Positions 16,624-26,174 of a stretch of DNA of 64,000 nucleotides are shown here, piece by piece. The DNA is taken from the NCBI RefSeq assembly GCF_045291545.1, contig NZ_CP149514.1:1612001-1676000 (forward strand). The letters run 5' to 3'. The first letter of the stretch is position 1. The number at the start of each line of letters is the position of its first letter. The notes beneath the pieces are model-generated. The model was not told the DNA's origin and made no database searches. It saw nothing but the letters and a program-made list of their open reading frames with translations. The stretch comes from Gallaecimonas sp045291545 (GTDB taxonomy: Bacteria; Pseudomonadota; Gammaproteobacteria; Enterobacterales; Gallaecimonadaceae). Both the position numbers and the translations under genes were made by a program.

Positions 16624-17190
16624 ATGCCCCGGATATTAATGATTAGCGGCCACCCGGACCTCAGCCGCTCCCATACCAATCAGCGCATCATTGCCAATAC
16701 CCAGGCCGCCCTGCCCGAGATGACAGTGCGGTGCCTGGAGCAACTCTACCCGGACGGCGTCATTGACGTAGCGGCTGAGCAAGCGGCGCTGCTGGCCGCC
16801 GATGTGGTGGTATTGCAGTTTCCCTTTTACTGGTATTCGGTGCCGGCCTTACTGAAAAAATGGCTGGATGAAGTACTGAGCTATGGCTTTGCCTACGGCA
16901 GCGAAGGCACCAAGCTGCAAGGCAAAAGCTTGCAACTGTCGCTGACCATCGGCGGCCCGGCGGAAGCCTACACGGCGCTGGGCTATAACCATTTCAGTAT
17001 TGAGCAACTCTTGCGGCCGCTGGAACAAACCAGCTACCTGACTGGCATGCATTACGCGCCGCCGGTGTTCAGCCACGGCATGATTTACATCCCCGGCGTT
17101 TATAACAGTCTTGAGCTGGTACAGGCCCGCGCCGACGACCATGCCCAGCGGTTGGTAACGCAGCTGCAAAAGCTGCCAGCCAAGCAATAA
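16624..17190 (+). CDS. NAD(P)H-dependent flavodoxin-like oxidoreductase
   Basis: A 188-residue protein of the flavodoxin-like-fold family that includes quinone reductases (MdaB, KefF). The N-terminal MISGHPDLSRSHTNQRI binds FMN phosphate; FPFYWYSVPALLKKWLDEVLSYGFAYG and LTIGGPAEAYTALGYNHFS are family blocks. It probably reduces quinones or electrophiles with NAD(P)H. I chose the ATG at 16624, six bases after GGAG, over an upstream ATG at 16594. Likely controlled by the divergent LysR regulator. Confidence 0.85.
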   Translation: MPRILMISGHPDLSRSHTNQRIIANTQAALPEMTVRCLEQLYPDGVIDVAAEQAALLAADVVVLQFPFYWYSVPALLKKWLDEVLSYGFAYGSEGTKLQGKSLQLSLTIGGPAEAYTALGYNHFSIEQLLRPLEQTSYLTGMHYAPPVFSHGMIYIPGVYNSLELVQARADDHAQRLVTQLQKLPAKQ

Positions 17191-17215
17191 AAAAGGCGCC
17201 TCACGGCGCCTTTTT
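17188..17215. terminator. bidirectional terminator, oxidoreductase / pntB
   Basis: AAGGCGCC - TCAC - GGCGCCTT stem with flanking A- and T-runs between convergent genes. Confidence 0.87.
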
Positions 17216-18591
17216 CAGAGGGCTTTGAATATGGCTTCGACGCTGTGCTTGGCGTCACCGAACAGCATCGCGGCGTTATCCCGGAAAAAGAGCGGGTTCT
17301 GCACCCCGGCGTAACCGGTGTTCATGGAGCGCTTGAACACCACCACCTGCTTGGCTTTCCATACTTCCAGCACTGGCATGCCGGCAATGGGGCTGCCTGG
17401 ATCTTCAGACGCCGCCGGATTCACGGTGTCATTAGCGCCGATCACCAGTACCACATCGGTGTCAGGGAAATCGTCATTGATTTCGTCCATTTCCAGCACG
17501 ATGTCATAGGGCACCTTGGCTTCGGCCAGCAGTACGTTCATGTGCCCTGGCAAGCGCCCGGCTACCGGGTGAATACCAAAGCGAACCTGCACGCCTTTTT
17601 CCCGTAGCTGTGCGGTCAGCTCCGCAACCGGGTACTGCGCCTGCGCAACCGCCATGCCGTAACCGGGGGTAATGATCACCGAATCGGCATTTTTCAGCAT
17701 GTCGGCCACATCTTCGGCGGTGACTTCCACATGCTCGCCTTCAACATCGTCACTACTGCTACCGCCATCCGTGCCGAAACCACCGGCGATCACCGAAATA
17801 AATGAGCGGTTCATGGCCTTGCACATGATGTACGACAGGATGGCACCACTGGAGCCAACCAGTGCCCCGGTGACAATCAGTAAATCATTACCGAGCATGA
17901 AGCCTGCGGCGGCGGCCGCCCAGCCGGAATAGGAGTTCAGCATCGAGATCACCACCGGCATATCGGCACCGCCGATGCTGGCAACCAGATGCCAGCCAAA
18001 GGCCAGCGCGATAACCGTCATCAGCAATAACCCGAAGCTGTCGTCACCGCCACTGGCAACAAAGCGCCACAGCAGGAATAGCGATACCAGCACCGCTGCC
18101 AGGTTGAGCTTGTGGCGGTGTGGCAGCATCAGCGCCTTGGATGCCAGCACGCCGCGCAATTTGCCAAAAGCCACAATCGAGCCGGTAAAAGTAACGGCAC
18201 CGATAAAGATCCCGAGGAAAATCTCGGTAAGGTGAATACTGAGCATGGCGCCAGACAAAATGCCGTGCTCCAGCCAGGAGTTGTATCCCACCAGCACCGC
18301 CGCCAGACCGACAAAACTGTGCAATATGGCCACCAGCTCCGGCATTTGGGTCATTTCTACCCGCTGTGCCAGTTGCAGGCCAATGGCGGCACCAACCACC
18401 ATGGCCACAATGATGTAACCCAGGCCACCGACGCTGGGGCTGAATATAGTTGCCAGCAAGGCAATGGCCATACCGATCATGCCCAGCATATTGCCGCGCT
18501 TAGCGCTTTCTTGCTTGGACAGCCCGGCTAAAGCGCCGATAAAACATAACGCCGCAACAATGTAGGCGGCACTTACCAGTCCCTGATTCAT
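17215..18591 (-). CDS. pntB: NAD(P) transhydrogenase subunit beta
   Basis: A 458-residue inner-membrane subunit of proton-translocating transhydrogenase. Residues about 1-260 hold roughly eight or nine membrane helices, and the C-terminal soluble domain III binds NADP(H) (VIITPGYGMAVAQAQYPV near 305, GIHPVAGRLPGHMNVLLAEA near 345, GANDTVNPAA near 390). The complex transfers hydride from NADH to NADP+ using the proton gradient. It starts four bases after pntA, forming a two-gene operon. Confidence 0.94.
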   Translation of the reverse strand: MNQGLVSAAYIVAALCFIGALAGLSKQESAKRGNMLGMIGMAIALLATIFSPSVGGLGYIIVAMVVGAAIGLQLAQRVEMTQMPELVAILHSFVGLAAVLVGYNSWLEHGILSGAMLSIHLTEIFLGIFIGAVTFTGSIVAFGKLRGVLASKALMLPHRHKLNLAAVLVSLFLLWRFVASGGDDSFGLLLMTVIALAFGWHLVASIGGADMPVVISMLNSYSGWAAAAAGFMLGNDLLIVTGALVGSSGAILSYIMCKAMNRSFISVIAGGFGTDGGSSSDDVEGEHVEVTAEDVADMLKNADSVIITPGYGMAVAQAQYPVAELTAQLREKGVQVRFGIHPVAGRLPGHMNVLLAEAKVPYDIVLEMDEINDDFPDTDVVLVIGANDTVNPAASEDPGSPIAGMPVLEVWKAKQVVVFKRSMNTGYAGVQNPLFFRDNAAMLFGDAKHSVEAIFKAL

Positions 18592-18595
18592 CCGC

Positions 18596-20119
18596 TTACC
18601 CCTTCTTGAACATTTTCAGCATGCGGCGAGTAACGGCAAAGCCGCCGACAATGTTGATGCTGGCAATCAGCACCGCCACAAATGCCAACAGTCCGGTCAA
18701 ACCGCCGGAGCCAGCCTGCAAAAGTGCCCCAACCACAATGATGCCGCTGATGGCATTAGTAACCGACATCAGTGGCGTATGCAGGGAATGGGTGACGTTC
18801 CAGACCACGTAATATCCCACCACACAGGCCAGTACGAAGACCGTAAAGTGCGACAAGAACGCTGCTGGCGCGACGCTGGCCAGCCAGCCAAAGGCCGCCA
18901 GGCCGGCCCCCGCCAATACCCACTTGCGCCAGCGCGGAGCTGGCGGCGCCGGTTCGCTTGGTTGTGCCGGGGCGGCTTGCTCTTTGGCTTTGGGTGCTGC
19001 AGATACTTCAATGGGCGGCGGTGGGAAGGTGATCTCGGCGTCTTTGACCACCGTCATGTTGCGCTGCACCACATCATCAAAATCAATGTTGATGGTGCCG
19101 TCTTTGTCTTTACAAAGCAGCTTGGTGAGGTTGACCAGGTTAGTGGCATACAGCGTGGAGCTTTGCCCGGCCAGACGGCTGGCCAGGTCGGTGTAGCCGA
19201 GGATGATCACGCCATTATCGGACTTAAAGCGCTTGCCGGGTTTGGTCAGCTCACAGTTGCCGCCATTAGGTGCTGCCAGGTCAACAATCACCGAACCGGG
19301 TTTCATGGCTTTTACCATCTCGCGGGTGATCAGTTTCGGGGCGGGCTTACCCGGGATCAGCGCGGTGGTGATGATGATATCCACCTCTTTGGCCTGTTCC
19401 ATGAACAGGGCCATTTCCGCGTCAATGAAGGCCTGGCTCATCTGCTTGGCATAGCCGTCGCTACTGCCGCCCTCTTCTTCGAGCTCCACTTCCAAAAACT
19501 CTGCGCCCATGGAATGGATCTGCTCTTTGACTTCCGGACGAGTGTCAAAGGCACGAACAATAGCGCCCAGACTGCCGGCCGCGCCAATGGCTGCCAGGCC
19601 CGCCACCCCGGCACCAATTACCAGTACCTTGGCGGGCGGCACTTTACCGGCCGCGGTGATTTGCCCGGTAAAAAAGTGGCCAAAGGCGTTTGCCGCCTCC
19701 ACTACCGCCCGATAACCGGCAATATTGGCCATTGACGACAGTGCATCCAGCGACTGAGCACGGCTGATGCGCGGCACCATGTCCATCGCCAACGCCGTTA
19801 CCTGCTGTTTTTTAAGGGCTTTAAGCCGATCAGGGTTTTGGGCTGGCTGCAACAGGCTGACCAGCGTTGCGCCTTTTTGCAGCTTGTTGATTTCGTCATC
19901 GTCCGGGGCGTTGACTTTATACACCAGCTCACATTGCCAGGGGTCGGCAATCACCGCGCCTGCGGCGGTGTAAGCGGCGTCATCAAAACTGGCGCCCTTG
20001 CCGGCACCTTTTTCTATCACCACTTCAAAACCAAGCTTGCGTAGCTCGGCGACTGACTTGGGGCTAGCCGCTACCCTGCTTTCACCCGGCAACGATTCTT
20101 TCGGTATGCCAATGCGCAT
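18596..20119 (-). CDS. pntA: NAD(P) transhydrogenase subunit alpha
   Basis: A 507-residue partner of PntB. Residues 1-375 form the NAD(H)-binding domain I, resembling alanine dehydrogenase (MRIGIPKESLPGESRVAASP at the start; GAGVAGLAAIGAAGSLGAIVRAFDTRPEV near 170-198). An Ala/Pro linker (about 375-395) leads to four membrane helices in the C-terminal 110 residues. Single-chain PntA with the C-terminal membrane part is the enterobacterial layout. Upstream lies about 117 bp without a gene. Confidence 0.94.
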   Translation of the reverse strand: MRIGIPKESLPGESRVAASPKSVAELRKLGFEVVIEKGAGKGASFDDAAYTAAGAVIADPWQCELVYKVNAPDDDEINKLQKGATLVSLLQPAQNPDRLKALKKQQVTALAMDMVPRISRAQSLDALSSMANIAGYRAVVEAANAFGHFFTGQITAAGKVPPAKVLVIGAGVAGLAAIGAAGSLGAIVRAFDTRPEVKEQIHSMGAEFLEVELEEEGGSSDGYAKQMSQAFIDAEMALFMEQAKEVDIIITTALIPGKPAPKLITREMVKAMKPGSVIVDLAAPNGGNCELTKPGKRFKSDNGVIILGYTDLASRLAGQSSTLYATNLVNLTKLLCKDKDGTINIDFDDVVQRNMTVVKDAEITFPPPPIEVSAAPKAKEQAAPAQPSEPAPPAPRWRKWVLAGAGLAAFGWLASVAPAAFLSHFTVFVLACVVGYYVVWNVTHSLHTPLMSVTNAISGIIVVGALLQAGSGGLTGLLAFVAVLIASINIVGGFAVTRRMLKMFKKG

Positions 20120-20236
20120 GACTCCCTCCCTTTGGTCAAGCCCCGCAACTGCGACAACGGGCTCAAGGTTCTGATTTACTTATTAGATGTATCAGACCGC
20201 AGGGAGGGTAAGGCAAGCTTTTTCGTGTTTTTTTGG

Positions 20237-20923
20237 TTACTGAATGAGCTGCACCTGTAAGTCTGCCGTCTGGCTTTGCAGACCGAAGTGCCCCAAGGCA
20301 AAGGTATAACTGGCGTCTTCGTACCAGATGCTGGATGAGTGAATGCCATAAACCAGGCAAGTACCGGTAGAGCAGACCACTTCGTCCATGTAGCTCTTGA
20401 TGGAGTACACCTTGTCAGCAAACACATTACCGTACAGATCGTTTAAAAACGGGCTGGATACTGACAGGCCATAAGTGCCGCAGGTACTGTTCCAGACGTT
20501 GTAGGGGTAAATGCCGCAACTGTATAAGCCACGAAAAGCACCGGCGATACCCACGAAGGTGTCGACCTGGCCACGAATACCCAGTTTGACAATCTGCTGT
20601 GCAGCCAGCGTGGCGCCCATGGAGTGGCCGATCACATCAATTTTGCCGGTACAGCTTTGTGCCAGCGCGGCGGTCATGGCCTGCCGCACCGGCACTTCTT
20701 CACTGCCGTCGTGGTTGTTACAGGCGGCACAGGTTTTTGAGCCCCAGTCCGGCAGGAATATTTCACTGCGGCTATACCCTGCCGCCAGCAAAGCGCTGAG
20801 TGTGTTGTCCCAACTGGCCGGCGTGGCGGTATTACCATGCACCAGCACCACCGCATCGTGGCAGGCGGCGTTGGCCACCATGGCCGTGGCCATGAGCAGC
20901 AGTCCAAGCAGTGTCTGTTTCAT
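20237..20923 (-). CDS. secreted lipase/esterase, alpha/beta hydrolase
   Basis: A 228-residue exported hydrolase. Signal peptide MKQTLLGLLLMATAMVANA precedes a mature enzyme starting near residue 20. VVLVHGNTATPASW provides the oxyanion HG motif, IDVIGHSMGATLA the nucleophile Ser (near residue 102), and GHFGLQ near the C-terminus the likely His. Several cysteine pairs suggest disulfides. It resembles class 2 (EstA/LipA-like) lipases that act on esters outside the cytoplasm. Monocistronic on the minus strand. Confidence 0.82.
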   Translation of the reverse strand: MKQTLLGLLLMATAMVANAACHDAVVLVHGNTATPASWDNTLSALLAAGYSRSEIFLPDWGSKTCAACNNHDGSEEVPVRQAMTAALAQSCTGKIDVIGHSMGATLAAQQIVKLGIRGQVDTFVGIAGAFRGLYSCGIYPYNVWNSTCGTYGLSVSSPFLNDLYGNVFADKVYSIKSYMDEVVCSTGTCLVYGIHSSSIWYEDASYTFALGHFGLQSQTADLQVQLIQ

Positions 20924-21011
20924 GTCGCAGTCCTTTTGTTATTAGTGTGTTGCTAATAACAGACTGGTCGCTTTTTAACCGCTTGGGTACAGCACTTTGG
21001 TACTACAAAAG

Positions 21012-21036
21012 AAACACCCGGCACAAGGCCGGGTGA
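21012..21036 (-). terminator. probable cysB terminator
   Basis: On the minus strand CACCCGGC - CTTGT - GCCGGGTG is followed by TTTCTTTT, about 120 bp after the cysB stop. There is no other minus-strand gene between. Confidence 0.6.
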
Positions 21037-21156
21037 AAGAGGCTTAGGACAGCTCAATGTCAGTTGCAATGAAGCACTCACGCTTCGAGTAAGACTATAG
21101 GCGCAACAGCCCAGCCACTTTTTGACCCAGATTAATAAAACGTTGCCCAGCACTGA

Positions 21157-22131
21157 CTATTTCACCGGCAGTTTGATGCCCGTGAACAAGTCACTGACCA
21201 GGGTGCTATCGCGCAGGCGCAGCGCTTCGTCCACCAGCTCCCGGCTCAGGTGTGGCGCAAAGGCCTGAATAAAGTCATACATGTAGCCACGCAGGAAGCT
21301 GGATTTACGAAAGCCAATCTTGGTGGTGGATGACTGAAACAGGTGGCTGGCGTCAATGGCTACCAGGTCGCTGTCGATGTCAGGGTCGTAGGCCATGGTA
21401 GCAATCACACCAACACCAATGCCCAGGCGCACATAGGTTTTAATAACGTCCGTATCTGTCGCCGTAAAGACGATTTTCGGCTCTAGCCCTTTGCGGGCAA
21501 AGCCTTCATCGAGATCAGAACGGCCGGTAAAGCCAAACACATAGGTTACCAGCGAATAGGCAGCCAGATCCTCAATGCCGACCTGCGCCAAACTGGCCAG
21601 GGGATGACCTTTAGGCACCACAATGCTGCGGTTCCAGTGGTAGCACGGCAGCATGATCAGATCGTCATACAAATGCAGTGCTTCGGTGGCGATGGCAAAG
21701 TCGGCTTCACCGCGTACCACCGCTTCGGCGATCTGCGTCGGCGTTCCCTGGTGCATATGCAAAGACACTTTCGGGTAACGGTCGATAAACTGGCGGATCA
21801 CCGCCGGCAGCGCATAACGGGCCTGGGTGTGGGTGGTAGCAATGTGCAGGCGGCCTTGGTCCGGCTGGGTGTGCTCGTCGGCCACGGCGCGAATGGCCTC
21901 GGCTTTATCCAGCATTTCTTCGGCAATAGCCAAAATACCCTGGCCGGCCGGGGTCACGTGCGTCAGGTGCTTGCCGGAGCGGCCGAAGATCTGCACTCCC
22001 AGCTCATCTTCAAGCAGCCGGACTTGCTTGGAAATACCCGGTTGCGAGGTATAAAGCCGCTCAGCCGTAGCAGATACATTAAGATTGTGGTTACGAACCT
22101 CGACGATATAACGCAGTTGTTGCAGCTTCAT
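21157..22131 (-). CDS. cysB: LysR-type transcriptional activator CysB
   Basis: A 324-residue regulator very similar to E. coli CysB: MKLQQLRYIVEVRNHNLNVS, then AERLYTSQPGISKQVRLLEDELG (helix-turn-helix), and the effector domain with TTHTQARYALP near 100. CysB activates sulfate uptake and cysteine synthesis genes in response to N-acetylserine. It is divergent from the coiled-coil protein gene and has a separate terminator downstream. Confidence 0.94.
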   Translation of the reverse strand: MKLQQLRYIVEVRNHNLNVSATAERLYTSQPGISKQVRLLEDELGVQIFGRSGKHLTHVTPAGQGILAIAEEMLDKAEAIRAVADEHTQPDQGRLHIATTHTQARYALPAVIRQFIDRYPKVSLHMHQGTPTQIAEAVVRGEADFAIATEALHLYDDLIMLPCYHWNRSIVVPKGHPLASLAQVGIEDLAAYSLVTYVFGFTGRSDLDEGFARKGLEPKIVFTATDTDVIKTYVRLGIGVGVIATMAYDPDIDSDLVAIDASHLFQSSTTKIGFRKSSFLRGYMYDFIQAFAPHLSRELVDEALRLRDSTLVSDLFTGIKLPVK

Positions 22132-22270
22132 GGTGGCCCCAAGCAGTTATGCCATAAAGCTATAAGTTAGCGGAATGATATTCACTTTTGCAAATGATTG
22201 ATACGCTATCGAAAACTGACTACATCCGATACACTGGTGACGGTTCGCCAAGGCGCAACGGGACGACAAC

Positions 22271-23047
22271 ATGACTTTATACATAGTGGCAGCAGTGATT
22301 GCTGTGTTGCTAGCGTTAATCATCGCTATCAATGCTGTCCAGCAACAACGACAAAAACAAGAAGCTGAACGCCGTCAGGAACTGGCTAAACAAAAAGCGA
22401 TCATTGATGAAACAGAAGATCTGTTGCCGATTGCCGGCCAGATGCCCATTTCCAGCAAACTGATTGCTATGCTGCACGGCCGTCTGGCCGAAGCCCTGAC
22501 GGCCGCCAGCGCCTTGGGCGTTGGCGACAGTGCCAAGATGAAAGCCCGCGCCGAAGACGCCCTCAAACAACAAAAAAAGGCGCTCGAAGCACACCGCCCC
22601 AGTGACGACAACATCCGACTGCCGGATAACGAAGTACAGATGGTTCGCCTGCTGCAGGCAGTAAAGCGGCTGATTGCCATTTTGCGTACCGAATTTAACC
22701 GCGGCAAAGTGGACCCGGAAACCTTTCGCCTGGAATCCGCGTTTTTGGATCGCATTCGCCTTAAAATCAATCTTGAGGGGCTGATCAACCGCGGTGTTTC
22801 CGCCAAGCTTATCAAACAGTTCGGCTCCGCCCGGCAGTTCTTGAACAAAGCCAAGCAGCTGGCCGCTCCGCATGCCCATCAGGATGGTTACCTGCAGGCA
22901 AAACTGGGTGACATCCAGATCCATCTGGATGAAATCAATCAGGCCAAAGGCGCCATGATGCCACCGGTGAAAGCGCCGCGGGCAGAAGGCGAGCCGCAGC
23001 AACCCGATGATATGGATTTGCTCTTCTCACCTAAGAAAAAATGGTAA
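22271..23047 (+). CDS. membrane-anchored coiled-coil protein, unknown function
   Basis: A 258-residue protein with an N-terminal membrane helix (residues 2-24) followed at once by a charged coiled coil (about 25-55, rich in Gln, Lys, Glu). A helical soluble domain then runs to about 210, with a Pro-rich acidic tail (PPVKAPRAEGEPQQPDD). Nothing catalytic is visible. The family is not known to me. The conserved place between cysB and topA in related bacteria might help to identify it. It ends with a good terminator. Confidence 0.7.
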   Translation: MTLYIVAAVIAVLLALIIAINAVQQQRQKQEAERRQELAKQKAIIDETEDLLPIAGQMPISSKLIAMLHGRLAEALTAASALGVGDSAKMKARAEDALKQQKKALEAHRPSDDNIRLPDNEVQMVRLLQAVKRLIAILRTEFNRGKVDPETFRLESAFLDRIRLKINLEGLINRGVSAKLIKQFGSARQFLNKAKQLAAPHAHQDGYLQAKLGDIQIHLDEINQAKGAMMPPVKAPRAEGEPQQPDDMDLLFSPKKKW

Positions 23048-23079
23048 TAAAAAACGCCGCTTCAAGCGGCGTTTTTTTA
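23047..23079. terminator. intrinsic terminator
   Basis: AACGCCGCTT / AAGCGGCGTT stem with A-run before and seven T after, directly behind the coiled-coil protein gene. It could also terminate minus-strand transcripts. Confidence 0.87.
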
Positions 23080-23361
23080 TTGACTTGCCAACGGGGAAAC
23101 AGGCAAATAACAGTAAACTCAGACCATAGCCTGAAAGCGCCCAAAGCGAGCGCCACGCCACGAGGCTTTGGCCACTGAACAAAGGCCAGATGCCCACTTC
23201 CACCACGGCCAGTCAGCCCGGCCAGCGCAATTACGCCTGCCCAACTGGCTTCGGCGCGGTGTGAAGTGGCGTACCAGCCAGCCGGCAAGCCACCAGCAGC
23301 ACAGCAGCATCACCGGTAACTCAGCCAGTTCAGCTACCCTATTACCTAGCCAGGACGCCAT
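23077..23361 (-). pseudogene. frameshifted remnant of a small membrane-protein gene
   Basis: Downstream of topA the minus strand has a credible start (ATG at 23361 with AGGA seven bases before) reading MASWLGNRVAELAELPVMLL through a membrane helix to about WLVRHF. The frame then turns into Arg/Trp-rich nonsense. A hydrophobic continuation appears in a second frame (VIALAGLTG) and then in the third (LAVVEVGIWPLFSG, LSGYGLSLLLFACFPV), and a TAA in the original frame lies just before the terminator at 23077-23079. I infer a gene of roughly 95 codons broken by at least two frameshifts. Sequencing error is an alternative. Confidence 0.42.
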
Positions 23362-23378
23362 AACAACATCCTGCCCAC

Positions 23379-23412
23379 AAAAAAGCCCGGTCAGTTGACC
23401 GGGCTTTTTTTC
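23379..23412. terminator. topA terminator
   Basis: A long perfect stem (AAAAGCCCGGTCA / TGACCGGGCTTTT) directly after the topA stop on the minus strand. Confidence 0.9.
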
Positions 23413-23413
23413 G

Positions 23414-25951
23414 TTACTTGCCGTTATCGACCCACTTGCCGTTCTCGTAGACCGCCATCCAGCCGGTCGCTTTGCCGTCTTTTTCCGACGCCACATACTG
23501 GCTCTTGGTCTTACGTGAAAACTTCACCACTGTGGGGTTGCCGTCTTTGTCCTTCACCGGCGCCTTGGCCAAGTACTTGAACTTCTCTGGCAAGCGCTCT
23601 TCAAAACGCTTCAGCTCGGCCACCTTCGGCGCCCTGGTTTCCCGTGATTTCGGGAAATTGCTGGCCGCCAGGAAAATACCCGCAGCGCCGTCACGCAAAA
23701 CAAAGTGCGCGTCGGACTTCTCGCATGGCAATTCTGGCAACGGTACCGGATCCTCCTTGGGTGGTGCCACTTCACCGTTTTTAAGGATCTTACGGGTGTT
23801 TTTGCAATCGGCATTGGTGCAACCGAAATACTTGCCAAAGCGGCCGTTTTTCAGCTCCATATCGGCGCCGCACTTGTCACACTCGATCACTGGCCCGTCA
23901 TAACCTTTGAGTTTGAACTCGCCGGCTTCGAGGATATAGCCGTCGCAATCAGGGTTGTTACCGCACACATGCAGCTTGCGCTTGGCATCAACCAGGTAGG
24001 AATCCATGGCGGTGTCGCATTTCGGACAACGTTTTTTCGCCAGCAGCGCGTTGGTTTCGCCTTCATCATCATCAACGTTGATGACCTCCTCACCCGGGAT
24101 CAGGTTGATGGTGGTTTTACAGCGTTCTTTTGGCGGCAGGTTGTAGCCGGAGCAGCCCAGGAATACGCCGGTAGAGGCAGTGCGAATGCCCATCTGGCGG
24201 CCGCAGCTGGGGCACTCGATATCGGTCATCACCATGGCGTTGCCGCGCATGTGCTCTTCGGCATCGTCCAGGCGCTGTTTAAAGTCGCCATAGAACTCGT
24301 CCAGCACCCCGTGCCATTCGCGCTCGCCGTTGGCAATGGCGTCCAGCTCACCTTCCATGCGGGCGGTAAAGTCGTAACTGAGCAGGTTGGTGAAGTTTTC
24401 CACCAGCCGGTCATTGACAATTTCACCCATTTTTTCGGCATAGAAACGGCGGCTTTCGACCTTCACATAACCACGATCCTGGATGGTGGAAATGATGGAT
24501 GCGTAGGTTGATGGCCGGCCAATGCCGCGTTTTTCCAGCTCCTTGACCAACGACGCTTCGGTAAAACGTGCCGGTGGTTTGGTGAAATGCTGCTTCGGAT
24601 CCAGCGTCTCTAAGCGCAGGGCTTCACCAACCGTGACATTGGGCAATGACTGGTCGTCGTCTTTGCGCTTCATCGGCGTCTGGACGCGGGTCCAGCCATC
24701 AAAACGCTGTACCCGGCCCTTGGCCTTGAGCTGGTAGTCACCAGCGGTGGCCGTCAGTTGGGTAACGTCATAAACAGCGTTGGTCATCTGGCAGGCGACA
24801 AACTGACGCCAGATCAGTTCATACAAGCGCTGGGCATCACGTTCGACGCCGAGGTCTTCTGACTTGACGTGCACATCCGACGGGCGGATGGCTTCGTGCG
24901 CTTCCTGGGCGTTGGCTTTGGCCCCGTAGACCAGCGGATTGTCCGGCAGGTAACGGCTGCCAAACTGCTCACCGATATAGCCTCGCACCGCATCCACTGC
25001 TTCTTTTGACAGGTTGGTGGAGTCGGTACGCATATAGGTAATGTGGCCAGCTTCGTACAGACGCTGGGCCAGCATCATGGTTTTTTTCACCCCAAAGCCC
25101 AGGCGGGTACTGGCGGCCTGTTGCAGGGTTGAAGTAATAAAAGGCGCCGACGGCCGCGACTGGCTGGGCTTGTCTTCGCGATCACTGATTTGATAGCCAA
25201 GCTGCTTGAGGGCACTGACCGCGGCCATGGTTTGCTGTTCATTGACCGGCTTGAAAGCTTTGCCCTGATGGTGCGTCACCATCATTCTAAGCGCGCCTTC
25301 CTGGGCACTGAGGTCGGCATGAATGTCCCAGTACTCTTCCGGCGTGAAAGCGCGAATTTCCCGCTCCCGCTCGACAACCAGCCGCACCGCAACCGATTGC
25401 ACCCGGCCAGCCGACAGGCCCCGGGCGATCTTTTTCCACAGCAGTGGCGAAACCATGTACCCCACGACCCGGTCGAGAAAACGACGCGCTTGCTGAGCAT
25501 TGACCTTGTCAGTGCTGACGTGGCTGGGGTGCTCAAAAGCCTGGGCAATGGCATTTTTGGTGATTTCGTTGAATACCACCCGCTGGAACCGACTGTCATC
25601 ACCGCCAATCAGTTCTTTGAGATGCCAGGCAATGGCCTCCCCTTCGCGGTCCAAATCCGTTGCCAGATAGACGTTATCGGCCTTTTCTGCCAGCGCTTTG
25701 AGCTCGGCCACCACCTTTTCTTTGCCGGGCAGTACTTCGTAATGCGCCTGCCAGTGGTTTTCCGGGTCCACACCCATACGCGCCACCAGCGGATTGCTGG
25801 CCGCATTTTTTTTGCCTTTATTACCGCTGCCGCTGGTGGGCAGATCGCGGATGTGGCCGATTGAAGATTTTACGATGAAGTCTTTGCCAAGGTATTTATT
25901 AATAGTTTTGGCCTTGGCGGGGGACTCCACGATCACCAGTGATTTAGCCAT
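23414..25951 (-). CDS. topA: DNA topoisomerase I (type IA, omega protein)
   Basis: An 845-residue enzyme that relaxes negative supercoils. It starts MAKSLVIVESPAKAKTIN (TOPRIM domain, with DLDREGEAIAWH near 110), has the catalytic Tyr in HITYMRTDSTNLS near residue 310, and C-terminal four-cysteine zinc ribbons from about residue 575 (CPSCG, CPKCD, CDKCG, CTNADC blocks), then a Lys-rich tail. Length is normal for gammaproteobacterial TopA. I placed the start at 25951 rather than 25996 because the MAKS start is universal in the family. Confidence 0.95.
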   Translation of the reverse strand: MAKSLVIVESPAKAKTINKYLGKDFIVKSSIGHIRDLPTSGSGNKGKKNAASNPLVARMGVDPENHWQAHYEVLPGKEKVVAELKALAEKADNVYLATDLDREGEAIAWHLKELIGGDDSRFQRVVFNEITKNAIAQAFEHPSHVSTDKVNAQQARRFLDRVVGYMVSPLLWKKIARGLSAGRVQSVAVRLVVEREREIRAFTPEEYWDIHADLSAQEGALRMMVTHHQGKAFKPVNEQQTMAAVSALKQLGYQISDREDKPSQSRPSAPFITSTLQQAASTRLGFGVKKTMMLAQRLYEAGHITYMRTDSTNLSKEAVDAVRGYIGEQFGSRYLPDNPLVYGAKANAQEAHEAIRPSDVHVKSEDLGVERDAQRLYELIWRQFVACQMTNAVYDVTQLTATAGDYQLKAKGRVQRFDGWTRVQTPMKRKDDDQSLPNVTVGEALRLETLDPKQHFTKPPARFTEASLVKELEKRGIGRPSTYASIISTIQDRGYVKVESRRFYAEKMGEIVNDRLVENFTNLLSYDFTARMEGELDAIANGEREWHGVLDEFYGDFKQRLDDAEEHMRGNAMVMTDIECPSCGRQMGIRTASTGVFLGCSGYNLPPKERCKTTINLIPGEEVINVDDDEGETNALLAKKRCPKCDTAMDSYLVDAKRKLHVCGNNPDCDGYILEAGEFKLKGYDGPVIECDKCGADMELKNGRFGKYFGCTNADCKNTRKILKNGEVAPPKEDPVPLPELPCEKSDAHFVLRDGAAGIFLAASNFPKSRETRAPKVAELKRFEERLPEKFKYLAKAPVKDKDGNPTVVKFSRKTKSQYVASEKDGKATGWMAVYENGKWVDNGK

Positions 25952-26174
25952 GTGCCTCTGAATTCGTTGATGGGCTGCCCTCGGGGAGGTGCCCATATAT
26001 AGTGGTTTGCCAGGGCGGATGCAAGGCGCATTGGCCTCTGGCGGCTTTTTTCTAATTAATTCGACTTAACCGACATTTGCAAGCACAAGCCATTTTGTGA
26101 TGATGCTATGGGTATAATGCAGCCAAGTCACCTACGCCCCGGTTCTGCCCGGGTACAAGACAAAGGAATAGGGC

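Noticed and set aside
23119..23496. A 125-codon minus-strand frame crossing the topA 3' end
   Set aside because: Its first part is out-of-frame topA. Only the part from 23361 down is considered, as the pseudogene remnant.
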